The notes under the pieces: generated by a model
Told to the model about the DNA's origin: nothing
Databases searched by the model: none
What the model saw: the letters and a program-made list of their open reading frames with translations, nothing else
Shown here: piece after piece, positions 1 through 13,582 of the stretch
Numbering within the stretch: position 1 is the stretch's first letter
Layout: each line of letters starts with the position of its first letter
Position numbers and translations under genes: made by a program
DNA from: Sinonovacula constricta
Taxonomy: Eukaryota > Mollusca > Bivalvia > Cardiida > Solecurtidae
DNA: 64,000 nt
Direction of reading: 5' to 3'
NCBI GenBank assembly: GCA_007844125.1
Contig: CM017558.1
Coordinates: 50,357,831 to 50,421,830, forward strand

Positions 1-3000
1 GAATGGGAGTCATTGATTGGATTAAGGAGTGAAATGGTACTATGTAGTGATTACGTTGTTTTTTTTTTTCTTTTTGCAAACCTGACGAGTAACAATTAAT
101 GTAGAGCAATGAGAAAATGCAATCACTGAAATCAACATGGCTTTAAAGTCAAAACTTACCATTGTATTTAGAATAAAGTAAATTTTAACACATACTGCAT
201 AATCAAAATTTTCATGGATCATCCTTAGGTAAACAAATACACATCAAAAAGATAATATTAATGTCAATATTATGACTGTGTTTACATATCGTTTCCATTT
301 CTTTTCATATAATTAGCAAACTTCTTGACAAGATTGCTTATTTCTTGTCCCAAGGGATTTTTCATTGACCTGATCAACAACTCATTCTTTATTACCGAAA
401 TGAAAAAATAAATGGTCATGTATGACGAAATTGACATTTCAACGAGGAACACTTCCATATATATCAATTAAACACTACAGTGTTTTTCCCTGGGGCCAAA
501 TCAATCTCACAAAAAGACTTCACTGCAGAAACCACAATGTGATTGCCAACGAGATCAGTGCAGCACTTAATCATATTTTTCTTCCTTGGAACACCAATAA
601 GCTTAACTAATTTTTGTCTCTCTAAACACAAAAGAGCTATACAAATTCTTTTACCATCCTCACTAGTGGAGAGCTTAACTAATTGCAGCAGTGACAAAAT
701 CATCATCACGATCACTTCGAATGGTCAGTTGGACAGACTTGCTTGAGATGCTCAATTGGTCAGTCTGGGAACAATGGCCTCTGATTGATGGGGCAGTCTC
801 GAAATTGACCAAAATTTACATTTCTCCAAATTCAATCCCAAACAATTTTCATCAAAATTACCCAAGTCACGACAGAAGCCTATTAAGAACTTTTCATCTG
901 AAGAGTATGGAAGGAGGAAAGAGCTGGTAGGGAAAAGGGGCTAACGATAAGAAAGAAAGAAGGGAGAGAGAGGCGCAAGAAAAGGCTCCCCCATTTCTTT
1001 TTGAAGTAGTGTTATTCCAAGTTCAAGTACAGCTATCCAGAAACAGTTCTGAAAAGTATGGACATGTATGGTCTTTGGAAATGCATGAGAACAAATAGAA
1101 TCTTGGAAGCAATCAGGCACTGTGTGAGTAAGTACCAATTGGAGCAATGAAGGGCTTCTCCTAATTGTGTTGACCCTACACGCTCAGTTCACTCAACCAC
1201 TACCACCTCGTCACTCTTACTCATGTCATTTCGACAGTCTTGAGTGAATGGTGCACACAGAATATGCTGCAAAATAAACACAACAGTTCTTGAATTGCCA
1301 AACAATCTGTCAGACAAGATGTCTTATAATCAGAAGGAAAATAATCAGAGAAACTGTCTCCAGAAACATCACCAAACCAAACCATATGAACATGTGTAAA
1401 CAACCCATCTGAGATGCTAATTGGGAATTTTGATTGAAGGGAAGATTTAATTTGGATGTTGTCTTTTAAAGGGAAATTAGTCACCAGACATTTTTTGTGA
1501 ACAATCATTTCAAAGAGTGACAATTGTTAAATTGAACAATATTTTTTCTTGTCCTTTTGTAAGAAAGAGATAATTGCTTTTTTTCAACCAGGGAAACAAC
1601 ACAACTCAAATATCAATATAAAATGTAAGTAATCTAATCATCATTTTAAATAATCATAATACAATAATTGTGTAGAAAAATAGATCAGAACACACTTCCA
1701 AAGACCCACATAAAACTACCAATGTGAAAATTAAAGCCATAATGGGAGGTCTATGTTTGGTTGTTGTAACGGCCATTAAATAGGTAGCAACAAAGCCATG
1801 ATGATGCATTGCTAACACAGCCTAATGTTCACCCAGTCAATTTGTGCCTTGTTACTGAAAGTAAAACAGACACTCCTACAACCATTAAAGTACAAGCACA
1901 GTTAAGATGCAAGTTAAAAGTAACCTAATGTTCTGTAAAAAGATTGCCTAAAATACTGAACTAGAAGCCTAGGTGACATCACACCCATTACAACAATTAA
2001 GGTAAAGAAACACTGATGCATGTTCAACATGACCTAATGTTTGCCAGGTAAGTAAGCTTCCCCCCACAAAAACTGGAAGAAAGAACTGATGTTCCTGTCA
2101 GATAGATGATAATGGCAGTAAACAAAAACATGGCTGGATGTCACATGACCAGGCTGCATCTGTCAGTCATGTGACACTGGCATCCATGTTAGACTGGTCC
2201 AGTTATTTACAGAGTCTGGCATAAGATTCAACCAAGAAAGGTCCAAAATAAAGTGTCATCTTTTACCTGCTTTCTTTTACTTTTTTGTTTGTGTTTTACA
2301 TCCATTTTTACAAACACTAAGTTCATGATAAATGATTTCTTCTTTTTTACCTTTGTAATTTTTCTACTAAAGTCTGCTTGTAGTTTTTATTATCATTTTT
2401 ATCGTTTTGAGGCCATTTTTTATCCACAATTTTACATCTAAATAAGATTCATTGCTTGATTTTTCATTGCCATTAACTATTAACACTTAATTACATAATT
2501 TGAAATATAATACACAACAATTTATTTCTCTTTTTGGTGCATCTTTTAATAGTATTATATCATATTACAACATTTATCATATTCACTGTTTTGTCGATAG
2601 ATAAGTATATTTCACTATCCAGTAGCAAGATCCTGCTAGAAATAATAAGAAATAATTAAACAGGTCTGATGTAAACTTTCTACTCATAAATAATCATTGA
2701 TTCAGGTGTTACAACTATAAGCTGAAGCTTGTGTGAACAATGTATTATGTTGCATGTATGTATTAAAGGTACAATGTGTACAATCCATCTTTTTCCATAC
2801 ATTTCTATTTAGAGTTAAAAAAATAATTATTTTGTCATCTGCCAGACTTATATTTGACAATGGAGACTGGATTGCAATACACAGATTGTGTTACCATAGT
2901 AACTAATGATTAATAATGTTCCACCATCAGTATCACTGGACATTTCTGCCCTGGAGTCAAAACAACACATTGGCCATGTTTTTGTTGACCCAAGTCATAA

Positions 3001-5247
3001 TACATCATTAGTACATTTGTATATTTGCAGTGTAAAATTCTATTGTTTGTGCAGGCATAGCTGGACAGTTGTCAAGTGATGAAGGTGAACATGAAAGGTG
3101 AAAGGTTGTTATAGCCCAAGGTAAATGGAAGGTCACACCTTGGACATGTAGCATGGAGCCTGGTACAAGACATCTAGACTGGTGTCAGGTAATGAGGAGG
3201 TTGGCATCAACAGAAACAAGAGAAAAATGAATCAAATACATTAAACCAGTCTCGAAATATTGCTGTTGTTGGCAAAGTGTTTTATTTTGATGATTTGACA
3301 ACAGTTGTTATCAGTGTAGGTGGATGGGGTGGGAGTGATGTTGATGGTTTTAGGTTTAGCATATCACCAACAACAATGATGCTCTCATGGAACATATAAC
3401 CAATATAAACACATCTTTAGTCATTATTATCATTGAAATCAAGGAAAGATTATGTTGCCATTATGTGACACATATCATTGCACCATGTTTTATGCAGCCA
3501 GCAGCTGCTGCAGCCAGTATTCCTGACTGCCCAGGTAAAACACACACTTTAATTATTAATCAACACCTTCCACAGGTAACAGGATGACACACACATGTGC
3601 AGTTAGTAATGTGAAGCGATTTGATGCCCAGCATAATATATGCATCTGCTCACACTGTATAATAACATATTTGCATAATAATGTTAAAAACCAAATTTAT
3701 ATGTAGATTGATATGTTGTGGCTAGGGTCACAAAGAGAGTTAATGATGTAGATGACACAAATATGTAAATATGTACACAATATCTCTGGCAGTTTTTTGG
3801 CTTTGTTCAATTTGTGTTTAATGCTTCTTGATTTGTGATGAACTTGTCTATATAAAGAGCATTTGTGATATATTCTTTTCAATACACTGATCACATATTT
3901 GATAGAGCTGTACTGTAATATTATTGTATATAGATAACACATCAGCAACAAAATCAGTTTGTATAAAATAAAGACCCTCTGAATTGACCCCATTAGGGAG
4001 CTATTATAGTACACTATAGTATATACTATTATCTGATATTTTATATTATGATACTATAATCTATATTATATTATAATACTATATTCTGATGCTATATTCT
4101 GAAGTAATTTTGAGAACGGTACATTTCCAATATTGCTACTATAATACTCTGCTTCTGTAACCTTCAGTATCAAGCTGAGACTTCTATAGCACAGATCATG
4201 TCCCATTTACACCTGTATGTACCTGGAGCCTGATCAACCATCTACTTGTTACCTTGTTACCAACCTACAGCGCCATGCTATGTCAACCCAATCAATATGG
4301 ACACAATATTGTCTCTAAACTCTTCACCTGCTAGGTCTGCAATAACCAGACATAGGCAAATACTGCACATCCAGATCAAACAGAATCCAGGAACTGCACT
4401 ATTTGCTGCAGAGGAGCTAGAAATATGTTTAGTAACTGTTAAATAGGACTGTTAGCTAAAATCTAAGACTTCTGACATTGTGTAAACAAAATGAGCAATA
4501 AAGGTTTAGTGGAGTATTGAAGACTGCCAGCTACAACAAGGATATACTGGCCCTAACCGTCTGAAACCATTTTATAGGTAAGCATAGCCTCACAATATAG
4601 ACTGAAGCCATAAACAAAACATAGGTTAATATTACACAGAATCTATTTACCAACATAGGTATCATTGATAAACAGCTAAACAAAGCAAAAACAAAACAGA
4701 AGCAGAACAATATTCCTTTATCACAATGATTTAATGTATATCAGTCATAACTAGACATTTTATAATCTTTGTGTACATATACATGTTTTATACAGTATAC
4801 CCAGATAAAACTGTGTCAGGATCAGGAAACAATTAGTTTGTTACTTTTGAACTAAATAAAACGCAGTGCTATTAATGCTTTATAAATATTATTATAAATT
4901 TAAAAAAAATAAGAGAAGAAACTAGCTTGCTGTTTAAGAAGCCAACCCCCATCCCCACCCCACCCTGATAAAAGTCAATGTCATAAATGGTTACATGTAT
5001 CCTGAAGCCTACTAGTCTACAATCAACACAGTGGCTCCACCTGTCAGACTGGTCACCCAAACAGGGGCCATAACTCTGATAGACCTGTCAGCAAAGGTGA
5101 GAATCTAATGATTTGTGAGGAGCAAAAAGTGTCTGCCACTCTTATCCCTTGTCCTGCTACATCTGTCAATAAAAACAATGAAATCTTAGATATTTGCTAG
5201 CAGCTTCCTTCATAGATATATAAGAAAAGTAAATTATTAATGTACTT
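1..5247. other. AT-rich noncoding stretch
   Basis: No coding exon is supported here. The open frames are short (under about 105 codons), AT-rich in codon content, and not flanked by convincing splice sites. It holds a T-run near 57-70 and an AT palindromic block at 4001-4102 (listed separately). I see no RNA gene and no recognisable transposon. Confidence 0.6.
4001..4102. repeat. TATA-rich irregular palindromic block
   Basis: About 100 bp almost entirely A/T, built from variants of 'actata', 'tatatt' and 'ctatattctg', with several short self-complementary words such as ctatagtatatactat. It reads as a decayed AT microsatellite or small cruciform-prone sequence. No function can be assigned. 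Confidence 0.5.
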
Positions 5248-5338
5248 AGCAGCAAATAGTGTGGAACCTGATGCAAAATGGCTGATCTGGACCAATACTA
5301 TTTGACTAAGCAATTCAGGCTATTCAGGCTAAGAGTAT
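5248..5338. repeat. Old dispersed repeat, 'gtg-cctgat' family copy 1
   Basis: Shares the ordered words caaatagtgt-gga-cctgat and caggctaagagt with a segment at 24042-24130, and its first half with segments at 41017-41083 and 53951-54000. The order of shared words over 80-90 bp suggests a strongly diverged interspersed repeat. The family is not identified. Confidence 0.3.
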
Positions 5339-5968
5339 GCACTGGTCTTTTCCTGGTAACTTCTGATGGATGAGAAATTCAAGTAACCCATCTGGTCTAC
5401 ACGGAATCGTAATTTGCTCTAGACAGATTATTGACATATTATTTCCATCTTTCCATTTCTTGCAAAAACACCATGGTAGATTCTATAATTACAAATTAAG
5501 TACATAAGCTATTTGTAGATCAGAGCAAGACAATTTTCTACAGCATTTTTGGTTTTGTAGTATAGAAAAGAAGCAAAATGAGTTAAGCTTTTAGAAATCA
5601 TTAATAAAAACAATACTTAGCATTTTATCATCATATAATCAAGAACACTCAAAATACAAATATAATTTTTCCTTTTTAAATATTAAAGAAAAAATGCTAA
5701 TGATGCAGAAAATTCATCATTAAAAATGAATAAAGGGAAGTAACTCTTCAATACTTTTTAACAGGGGGCATAACTCTGACTTAACACTCTAGCCATTTTT
5801 GCAGTATCAGATTTTTTAAGGTCAAATTACATCTTTTTCATTATAATTTTTCTCCCCATTGTTTAAGCAAAAAAAAAATAATTTAGATTGTCAAATAATG
5901 CACAAATGTTGCAATTTAGAAACTCCGTAAAAAGCAATTGGGATAATACTAAAAAGTCTCCCTAATAT
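5339..5968. repeat. AT-rich stretch with a bivalve-type dispersed phrase
   Basis: Mostly AT-rich with no gene. At about 5735-5785 the phrases 'gggaagtaactctt' and 'gggggcataactctg' occur close together; a related 'ggggccataactctg' lies at 5065-5080 and 'gggaaagtaactccc' near 18588. I recall such phrases as recurrent in bivalve noncoding DNA, so this is probably a fragment of an old interspersed repeat. Confidence 0.35.
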
Positions 5969-6024
5969 AAACCGGGGGCCTCCCATACCTGAAGTGGACG
6001 CACAACTGATTACCAGGTCCGATG
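5969..6024 (-). repeat. SINE family A, decayed tRNA-like head fragment
   Basis: The stretch ending '...taccaggtccgatg' aligns with the tRNA-related heads of the full SINEs at 13583-13897 and 24450-24786 (shared words ccgggggcctccc, tacctg, taccaggtccg). Box A and box B are both degraded. The body of the element is not recognisable to the left, so this is a remnant. Open frames of about 100 codons overlap it on both strands and are not taken as genes. Confidence 0.6.
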
Positions 6025-9000
6025 AGCATAGACGTGTTACAGGCGATAGTGAAAAGGTTAATTTCCACACCATCACTGGTTCACACCCAGACATCAGGAC
6101 CATCACCACTAGTCTCCTAGGACAGTTCCATGAAGAAAGTTCCCAGCAGGAACCCACACTTTATTATGCCCATAAAACATCAACACCCTTCAATACTGTC
6201 AATGTCTGGCTGGCCCATTTCTTCACTTGCACCCTGCCAATGGTTTACGGTTTCCATTATTTCCAAACTGAACAATCACAATTTTTCTGTGATAACCTCT
6301 GATAGCATTTGTCTGCCATAGAAACCAACTCATCAGAGTTCCCAGATACAAAAATCAAACTGAATTACACAACAATCAATGTTAACAGTACCCAAGTGTC
6401 TACACAATTGAAATTTAATGGGAACATTTATCAATTAACACACCCTTGTTTTAATTAGACATGTTAGGAAAAGATAGGGAAAATGGAAGACTTGGACCCC
6501 TAAATTTTCATCATCCAATAATGTACATTGATCTAATTGAGTTGAAATGGTTGTTTGGAGGGTTGCTAACACTATCAGACACTGGTTAGAAGGTGCTGAA
6601 GTTGATGTGAAGCAACCTTAGTAATCAGTAACCGTAGTAACGATGTCCACACATCTGCTGCAAATGATGCAAAAGCGACGATTCCATTAGCACCAAAACA
6701 GCTACCCTTTCTAATCTGCCCCATTTATCTTCATTTCAATTTTATTCAATGACATTTTTATTTTCCTTGCAAAAGCAGCAAATTAAGAATAAATGAATTA
6801 TAAGTTTTTGATTAGATTTATGCTAATTTTTATTTCACGTAATCTGGTAAGGCTGTTCTGATAAAATATCCAAAACTTGTCAGTGAACATGTTTTGATTG
6901 TGTTCTATGAGCACCATAATCTGACCTTGCAACGGAAGGTTAAATTCTTTCATTTTTAATTAAACATCTCTAACTTTGGTGATCAGAGACCAAAGAGATT
7001 CAATCCATGCTTTACTTAAACCTTTATTTCTCTTTTATTGAATAAGTACACATAGCAAATTACCATATAGCCATTTTCAAGGATAAAAATACAATTAATT
7101 TATTTATAAAAAGCCAAAAACAATTATTTGGTAACTTAAATGGTGTGATCAAATGCTTCAATAAAATAAATTGGTTAAAAAAAGCAAACTTATTACTTGA
7201 AATGACAAAGGGTTACTCTAGAAATCCACCAAATCCCATCAACTGCATTTATAAAGAAGAAAAAACAATGACAGAAGGAAATTATCCAACAGTTGTTGTT
7301 TTTGCGCATCAGGTCATCTGCCAAAACATAACCCCACAACATCAAAATCTTGAACATAACTTATGACAAATAATGTTGAAATAAAACATATTATGCATAA
7401 AGTTTACTTATATCCAGTTACTGATAAAATAGACTAAAAGAGACAGATAGTAAGAGAATACTTACATGATGACAAAAATTAAAATATGGAAATGAAGCCA
7501 TATATAGTTAGAGAGTAAAATATTGACTTTTTTCTGTCAATATTTCATGCTCAGGTCTGTCATTAATTCTTACTTTTGAAATATGACACGGAATTATGAA
7601 ATTGTATATAAAAATAAATTATTAATGCAGAGGTTTTCAAGACCTTTAATGTAACTACTATAATTTCTTGAAAGAAATTTAAGACATTGTATCAATTGAT
7701 GAAAATCATTTACAAATGACAAATCATAAAACAATGTATTTGAAGCTGTTAGCCAAAATCATGAATTATGGAAATAATAAGTCAGGGTCCATTGAAGTGA
7801 TTTTTTAAGCCTCACTTGGGAATATGCTTAAAATGTGGACATTGTTTTGTAAGTTTACTGCAATACATCTTGCAGCAGACAACATTTACAGGTACATATA
7901 ACCAACAGAATAAATAATAAGTGTTGAAAATTAAAATCTTTAATGAAAGTGGATATTTACTTTTTTAGTATAACTAAGAGTTACCATTGAATCCATGATT
8001 ATATATATTAACACATTACCTATTTCTTTTTTGTAAATTTAATGTTAACATAAAATTCTCTAACAATTCAACTTTCAATGTTCATGATTTTAAATTAAAT
8101 TTTCAATGGCAAAATAATGAAGTTACAACTTTATATTTCAGTTGCCATATTTCTACGTTATAGCTGCCATGGCAACATATAATTATCATATGCAGACAAT
8201 GGCATGAGTTGAAAGCTCCTACATATCAAAGAAGCTTAGCACCTATTGGCTGTCCCCATAGCAACAAACACCACATGATTCTCATGAGACCAATGAAAAT
8301 CATTGTCTTAGCATCTTGTCACTTTCATCTTTTGCCAGTGTCTGATTTAATGCCATCATTCCAGCCATTATTGTGGAGAGAGCCTTCACCTCTTTGAGCA
8401 GTTTGATTTGTACATAGGCAGATTTCTTAACAGTACATAACATACTGAGCATTCAGGTAATCTATGTTGATGTTGATCTATGTTGATCAAGGCAGATCAA
8501 GATCTGCACTCTCTGCTACAGAGCATCTTACAGCATAATATTCTCATCTTTGTAAGAAGCTATTACAAAAATAACTTAGAAATAGGCATGGGTGATTAAT
8601 AAAATGGTGTAAGGTAATGGGGAATTTAATTTTTGCAACCTTTTGTTTCTTTTATGTCCCTTCTATATGAGTAGTGAGTTTTATAAAAGATGCACATTAG
8701 TGTCAGTCATAAAAACTATGGTCAGTGTCTCAACGACAGGGACGGCACAGGACAAATTACAATCAGTCAACATGAAGATGGTCAGTGTCCCAATTAGAAG
8801 GATGACTAGGGACTCTTTATGGCCATCCAGTTCCAGATCTAAATGGCCAATGCCCATTGTTCAACAATGCAAAATATGTCCCAAGACATGGATTGGATAG
8901 AAATATATGAATTTATTGGTACATGTATTAATAAATTTGAGTATGGGGAATTTTCAATGATACAGACTGATTATAACTTTATACTTATTTGTTTTTCTTT

Positions 9001-10907
9001 TTGGAATGGGGATTACATTTTCCTTCTGTATTAAAATTAAACAACCTATTGTAAAATATATAAAAATATAATATGTATCTTAAACCATATATTTATATAA
9101 CAATAAAATCACAAAATAAACAAAAAAACATAATACAGATAGTTTTATTAACTATCAAGCCCGTGAAAAACCATTTTAAAATATCCTTGAGTACATGTGC
9201 ATGAGTATGATAAAAACATATTACAAACATAAATGTAGTCAATCTGTTATCTGCAAAACCTGTCGAATGAACCATAGTATTTTTGTCTAAAGCCAGTGTT
9301 TCTGATAATCATGCAAGTGAGCTTCATAGATTATGTTACAAGCTTCTTTGAATTGTCCAGATCTTTGCAGGATAAGAGATCTTTGTCCTGTGATAACCAA
9401 TGTTTGATAAAGTGCCTCATTTTCTCTATATTAACCCATGAGAGTTTAAGTAACTTGTTTTTTACCTCTTAAATACTTTTCCATCCATGCTTGTATCAAG
9501 TTAAACCATCTAACAGATTTGTTGCTATGTCAGTAAACCACCTTGGGACTTCTTGCTGTTGTTATTGACAACCACACAGCACTTCCTGTAGAGAGTGCCC
9601 CCTATCACTCAGCATGTCCTCTGATTACCCAGCATGCATCACACATGAGTTATCAACTTCCTATCTCCTGATTCTGTGAACAGGATAAAGCAATACATGC
9701 CATAAAAAAACATATAGCTAATGTGAATATAAACTGATCTGATAAAGATAGATAAAATATCTGTAAAACTAAGAATAAATCATCCCCAACATGAACCCTA
9801 CTTAACAAAGACAACAGCATTGACATCAGCATGAAACTTGATGTACTTAAAAATTACTGTGGATAAAAAGCCATGTTGATGTATCTAAAAGTTCATGAAG
9901 GTGAGGAATGAATCTTAGAAAGTGATACAAGGGAGATAAAAGGTTGCCACCCAGAACAGGCATGATATGCCAAGCATGTGATTAAAAACAGTACAACCAT
10001 ACATGAAAATGAACTTTGTATCATATAAACAAGTATACACTGATATTGATTATAAGATTGGTTGCTAAATGTCAATTCTATCTTGTTTATTAAAATCTTA
10101 AAATGTACTACATGTAAAAAAAAGATGACACTTTCTACAGCTATATATACAAGAAGATTGTAGGTTTTGATTTCAAAAACTGAATGATTCTGGTTCTGAT
10201 ATCCAGTAAAGCACCTAAAAACCTTTTGTTAGAGGAACATGACAGATAGTTCTCTGCAGTATTCAAGAGGATTTATTTCTTGATGAATATATCTTTAAGG
10301 GCTGTTTTGGAATAATTACAGCCACCAAAACCTCTTGACGTGCAACTGCTCAGACATACTGATAAGAATATAGTCTGATCCCTCAAAAAAGTCAAGAACT
10401 GCAGAGATCCGGTGACATTCCAACTGTTGCTAAATGCTGTTATTTCTTTATAAAATACATTTCAATACCATTTACCAAAAACCATAACATAGAAAAGAGC
10501 ATTAATCTCAAGCTATCAGCAGATCATACAATCGAACAATATTACCAGTCCCTTTTAAACTAGAGGTCTGATCCAGATTAACAAAAAAAACTCTTTCTAT
10601 ATCTATTTCTGGTAAGATAATGACAGCAGTACCAATGATATAATCAATAGACCATAGTCAGTGCTGCGTGAAATAATCACCTTAGCATGGTAGGCAGTAA
10701 ACGAAGATTGCTTGACATGTCGTTTTATATGACCAACACCCATATATAGCATCATTATCTGGACAGGGATGTCAGCATTATGGTACTATGTCATGCAATC
10801 AGGATACCTGTATATACCTGGAATTTCTGTCTGTTATTTTAGTTATGCTAAACAATTACAAATAGTTCCTAAACTGACAGTCAAGTTAGTTTACATAGGC
10901 AAGTTTA
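6025..10907. other. AT-rich noncoding stretch
   Basis: No supported gene or RNA. Near 8718-8800 the phrase atggtcagtgtc occurs twice about 60 bp apart in an imperfect duplication. Around 8461-8520 the word tgttgat(c) is repeated several times. Otherwise I see only AT-rich sequence with short homopolymer runs. Confidence 0.55.
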
Positions 10908-10984
10908 TCCAGTCGGCGCAAGTGTAAAGCGCATGGCTAACAGGTGACCTACTAACACAAAAAGCTTGTGCTTTTTGTTAGTGA
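10908..10984 (+). repeat. Degenerate tRNA-like head followed by a hairpin
   Basis: The words ggcgcaagtg-taaagcgcatgg resemble the D-arm and box A of a tRNA or tRNA-derived SINE on the plus strand, but no box B is present. Directly after it, 10952-10965 (CTAACACAAAAAGC) pairs with 10970-10981 (GCTTTTTGTTAG) across a TTGT loop, with a 2-nt bulge. It could be a SINE relic or a small structured RNA; the first is more likely. Confidence 0.35.
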
Positions 10985-12644
10985 TACTTAGTGGAGCATT
11001 TCACCTACATATAAATAGAAACTGACCACTAAACTAAATGGGGAGCACTTTGTTGTGATATCCTGCCCTGTACACTTGACATTATATTATAATCTATTTT
11101 AATCTTGGAATGATTGCTGTATACAATCTTTACAAAACATTTCAAATTTTTATAAAACTTCATTGTTTTTTAATAGTTTATGTCTATGTTTCTCAAGTGC
11201 CAGAACTAGAAACTAAAAACATGAACAAATTAGGAATGAAAGAAAAAATCTATTTTATTAATGGTTAAAATGAGAAAATAAAACTAGATTCATGTTCAAA
11301 ATCATAACGACTATGTATTATAAAAGACATAATAACTTGACATATAACAAATGCCAGTCTGTCATAGCTTAATATGCCTTGTTCAAAGATTTGAAAAGAT
11401 AAAAGGAAGGTATATCACACCACAAGCTGAATGACAACATCAAAGAAAAGTCCTCCAGATTATATAACAAAGACTGTATTGATCTTTTAAACAGAAAAAC
11501 AATGTAATATTGTTTTGTATCTGTTGCAAGTTACTGCTTGTGGATATCTGTTATCAGGTACATAGGTGGCACATCATCAGTTGTTATGACAACCGACACT
11601 GACATCATGTGTAAAGCTAGCATCATCATATCTTTGCACTGAGTGAAAAATGGTTTTAAATGGATACTGAAGAAAATAAACCTGAAATACATTGCAGTGA
11701 CTGCTAATGGTCATTACAGTGATGTCCAGTTATATTTGATGCAGGAAGAACCCAGATAAATATCTAGGTAGTACCAAAGGTAGAAGAGAGAAATGTTTTT
11801 GGCTGTCCTTGACTATCATACGCATATGCAAAGGAATTATTTTCTATATGCTACTAATTATATATCATACTGACTATAATTAGTTATTATAACAGAAATA
11901 TAAGAGTAGAAGTTGCTTACCACAAAAAGCTAAAATGTTTAACATAGTTGTATCAAATATGTATAAACTGACAGAACTGTTTTATAAGCACCCAATTTAA
12001 AGTCATAAGGTGAAAATAAAATATTACTTTAATCATAAAACTTTTAAGTCAATCAGCTAACTTTGATAAAGCCACATTTTCCTCTAGTCCGTGACAGATG
12101 TCATGAAATATGTACATAATTTTACCCTTGGCAATAGGCATTTATACTTTAGTCCTAGAAAAAAGGATTGGTCTGTTCAATAAGAGAGACAGAGAGAATG
12201 GAAGGGAGAAGGGAGAGCTCAAAGAAAGAGATAAATACTTTTATTCCACCAAAATCTTTAAGTCATCTGGACATGGTATTCACAGTACAAATTTGATTAT
12301 AACTTATATGCATATACATAAACAAATGTACTCATTTAGAAAACAATTTTGTCAACTGTCAACTAATATTATCCCCCTTGAGCTGTCCACTACTAGGTAA
12401 AACCAGTACGAAGGTAGTTACTACATGGAACAATGTTGTGGTAGATAGTCATGCCTTGAGACAAACACCTTACATTCAGTGAAGGGCTGAGCCCTGGGGC
12501 TAATTATTCTAGTGTCCCCAACTTAAATACTATTGTAAGTACTGGTAGTAAGTAGAAAATGAGAGTGAGAGTTACACCATAACCACATAGTAAGAAATGT
12601 TTCGGTTTGGTGGTCATGAGGTTGTGCTGAAATTTACAAATAGG
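10985..12644. other. AT-rich noncoding stretch
   Basis: No gene, RNA or repeat is supported. A 96-codon open frame at 12110-12400 has a low-complexity purine-rich middle (gagagacagagagaatggaa) and no splice context, so it is not called. Confidence 0.5.
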
Positions 12645-12890
12645 CTATATACACTTAACTGGACGCGGCTTGGGTGCCTTCAAGTATCGGCTTAAACCAG
12701 GAACCTCCTGAACCTGGGGCCAATATCCTACTTTCTGCACTGCCAGGTTCAAGAGAGTAAAGTAGCCAGATGGTCCAAAAGCCAGTGGTGTTGTAGTAGA
12801 ATGGAATATTGGCAGTGAAGCAACAAGAGATGGTGTAGAGACTCGTGAAGCAAAGATGGAAAGGCACCGAGGCATACTAAATAAGGACAT
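12645..12890 (-). CDS. Possible small ORF, 81 codons, unrecognised
   Basis: An intact ATG-to-TAG frame of 81 codons lies in a patch less AT-rich than its surroundings, and its codons look more balanced than neighbouring chance frames. The N-terminus (MSLFSMPRCLSIFASRVSTP) is rich in Ser, Arg and hydrophobic residues and lacks acids, like a mitochondrial targeting peptide. The C-terminal part contains GYWPQVQEVPGLSRYLKAPK. I do not recognise the protein. No promoter, splice sites or poly(A) signal were found, and a second 70-codon frame overlaps on the same strand, so chance or a decayed gene fragment is quite possible. Confidence 0.2.
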   Translation of the reverse strand: MSLFSMPRCLSIFASRVSTPSLVASLPIFHSTTTPLAFGPSGYFTLLNLAVQKVGYWPQVQEVPGLSRYLKAPKPRPVKCI

Positions 12891-13571
12891 AATCTTAATG
12901 ATATCAGTGGGGAATCATCATGTGATCAGGGACAGGGTGGGGGGTGGTATCATAGAGACAATCACAGTCATCAATCAAAACACTACCACTCAATCGGAGA
13001 AAGTGTTAACAACTGAGTAAAGATAGACTGATGATTTCATATCATGATGGTTTCAAATATTAGTAATGGTATAAAAATGTTAATGGTGACTTGGTCCTTC
13101 TGTAGTTTACATAGTCAATGAAAAAAAAACCCCAACTATTTTGGATGTTGTGTTGCTAAAAGTCATTCGCTATTGCAATAGGGATGTCATTATTGGGCAT
13201 TTGGGGATTATTTTTTTGTTTTAGAAATACAATAATGTGAGAAGGTCTTTCAGCTGCCATGAGGTATACCACTAGTTTTACAGATATATGGGTCTTGAAT
13301 GTCCTTCAATAAAAATTGGACATTGTTGCTATTATAACCATAACAGTATTGCTGCAGTATATTTCTATTAATAAAACATGACAAAAGCAATGTAAATAGA
13401 TATTTTAATAACAATTCATTGTTTGAGTGGGAGATGTATTCAATTTAATATTTATTTAATTCCTATTTTATTACATTTTGTTATAACATTCATGAATACA
13501 TGCATACTAATACATGTTTTATTGATTTTCTTCTTTTTAAGCATAGTGAGCATGTTTTAAAGATCATATGA
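12891..13571. other. Noncoding stretch
   Basis: Nothing supported: AT-rich sequence with short homopolymers and no repeat family that I can align. Confidence 0.5.
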
Positions 13572-13582
13572 AAAAAACATGT

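Noticed and set aside
3498..3534. Possible 37-nt microexon (tatgcag | ... CCCAG|gtaaaa)
   Set aside because: The acceptor lacks a pyrimidine tract, the sequence is a cagcagctgctg palindrome, and no neighbouring exon fits.
5994..6302. 102-codon plus frame and 88-codon minus frame
   Set aside because: They start in a SINE head remnant and lack supporting signals.
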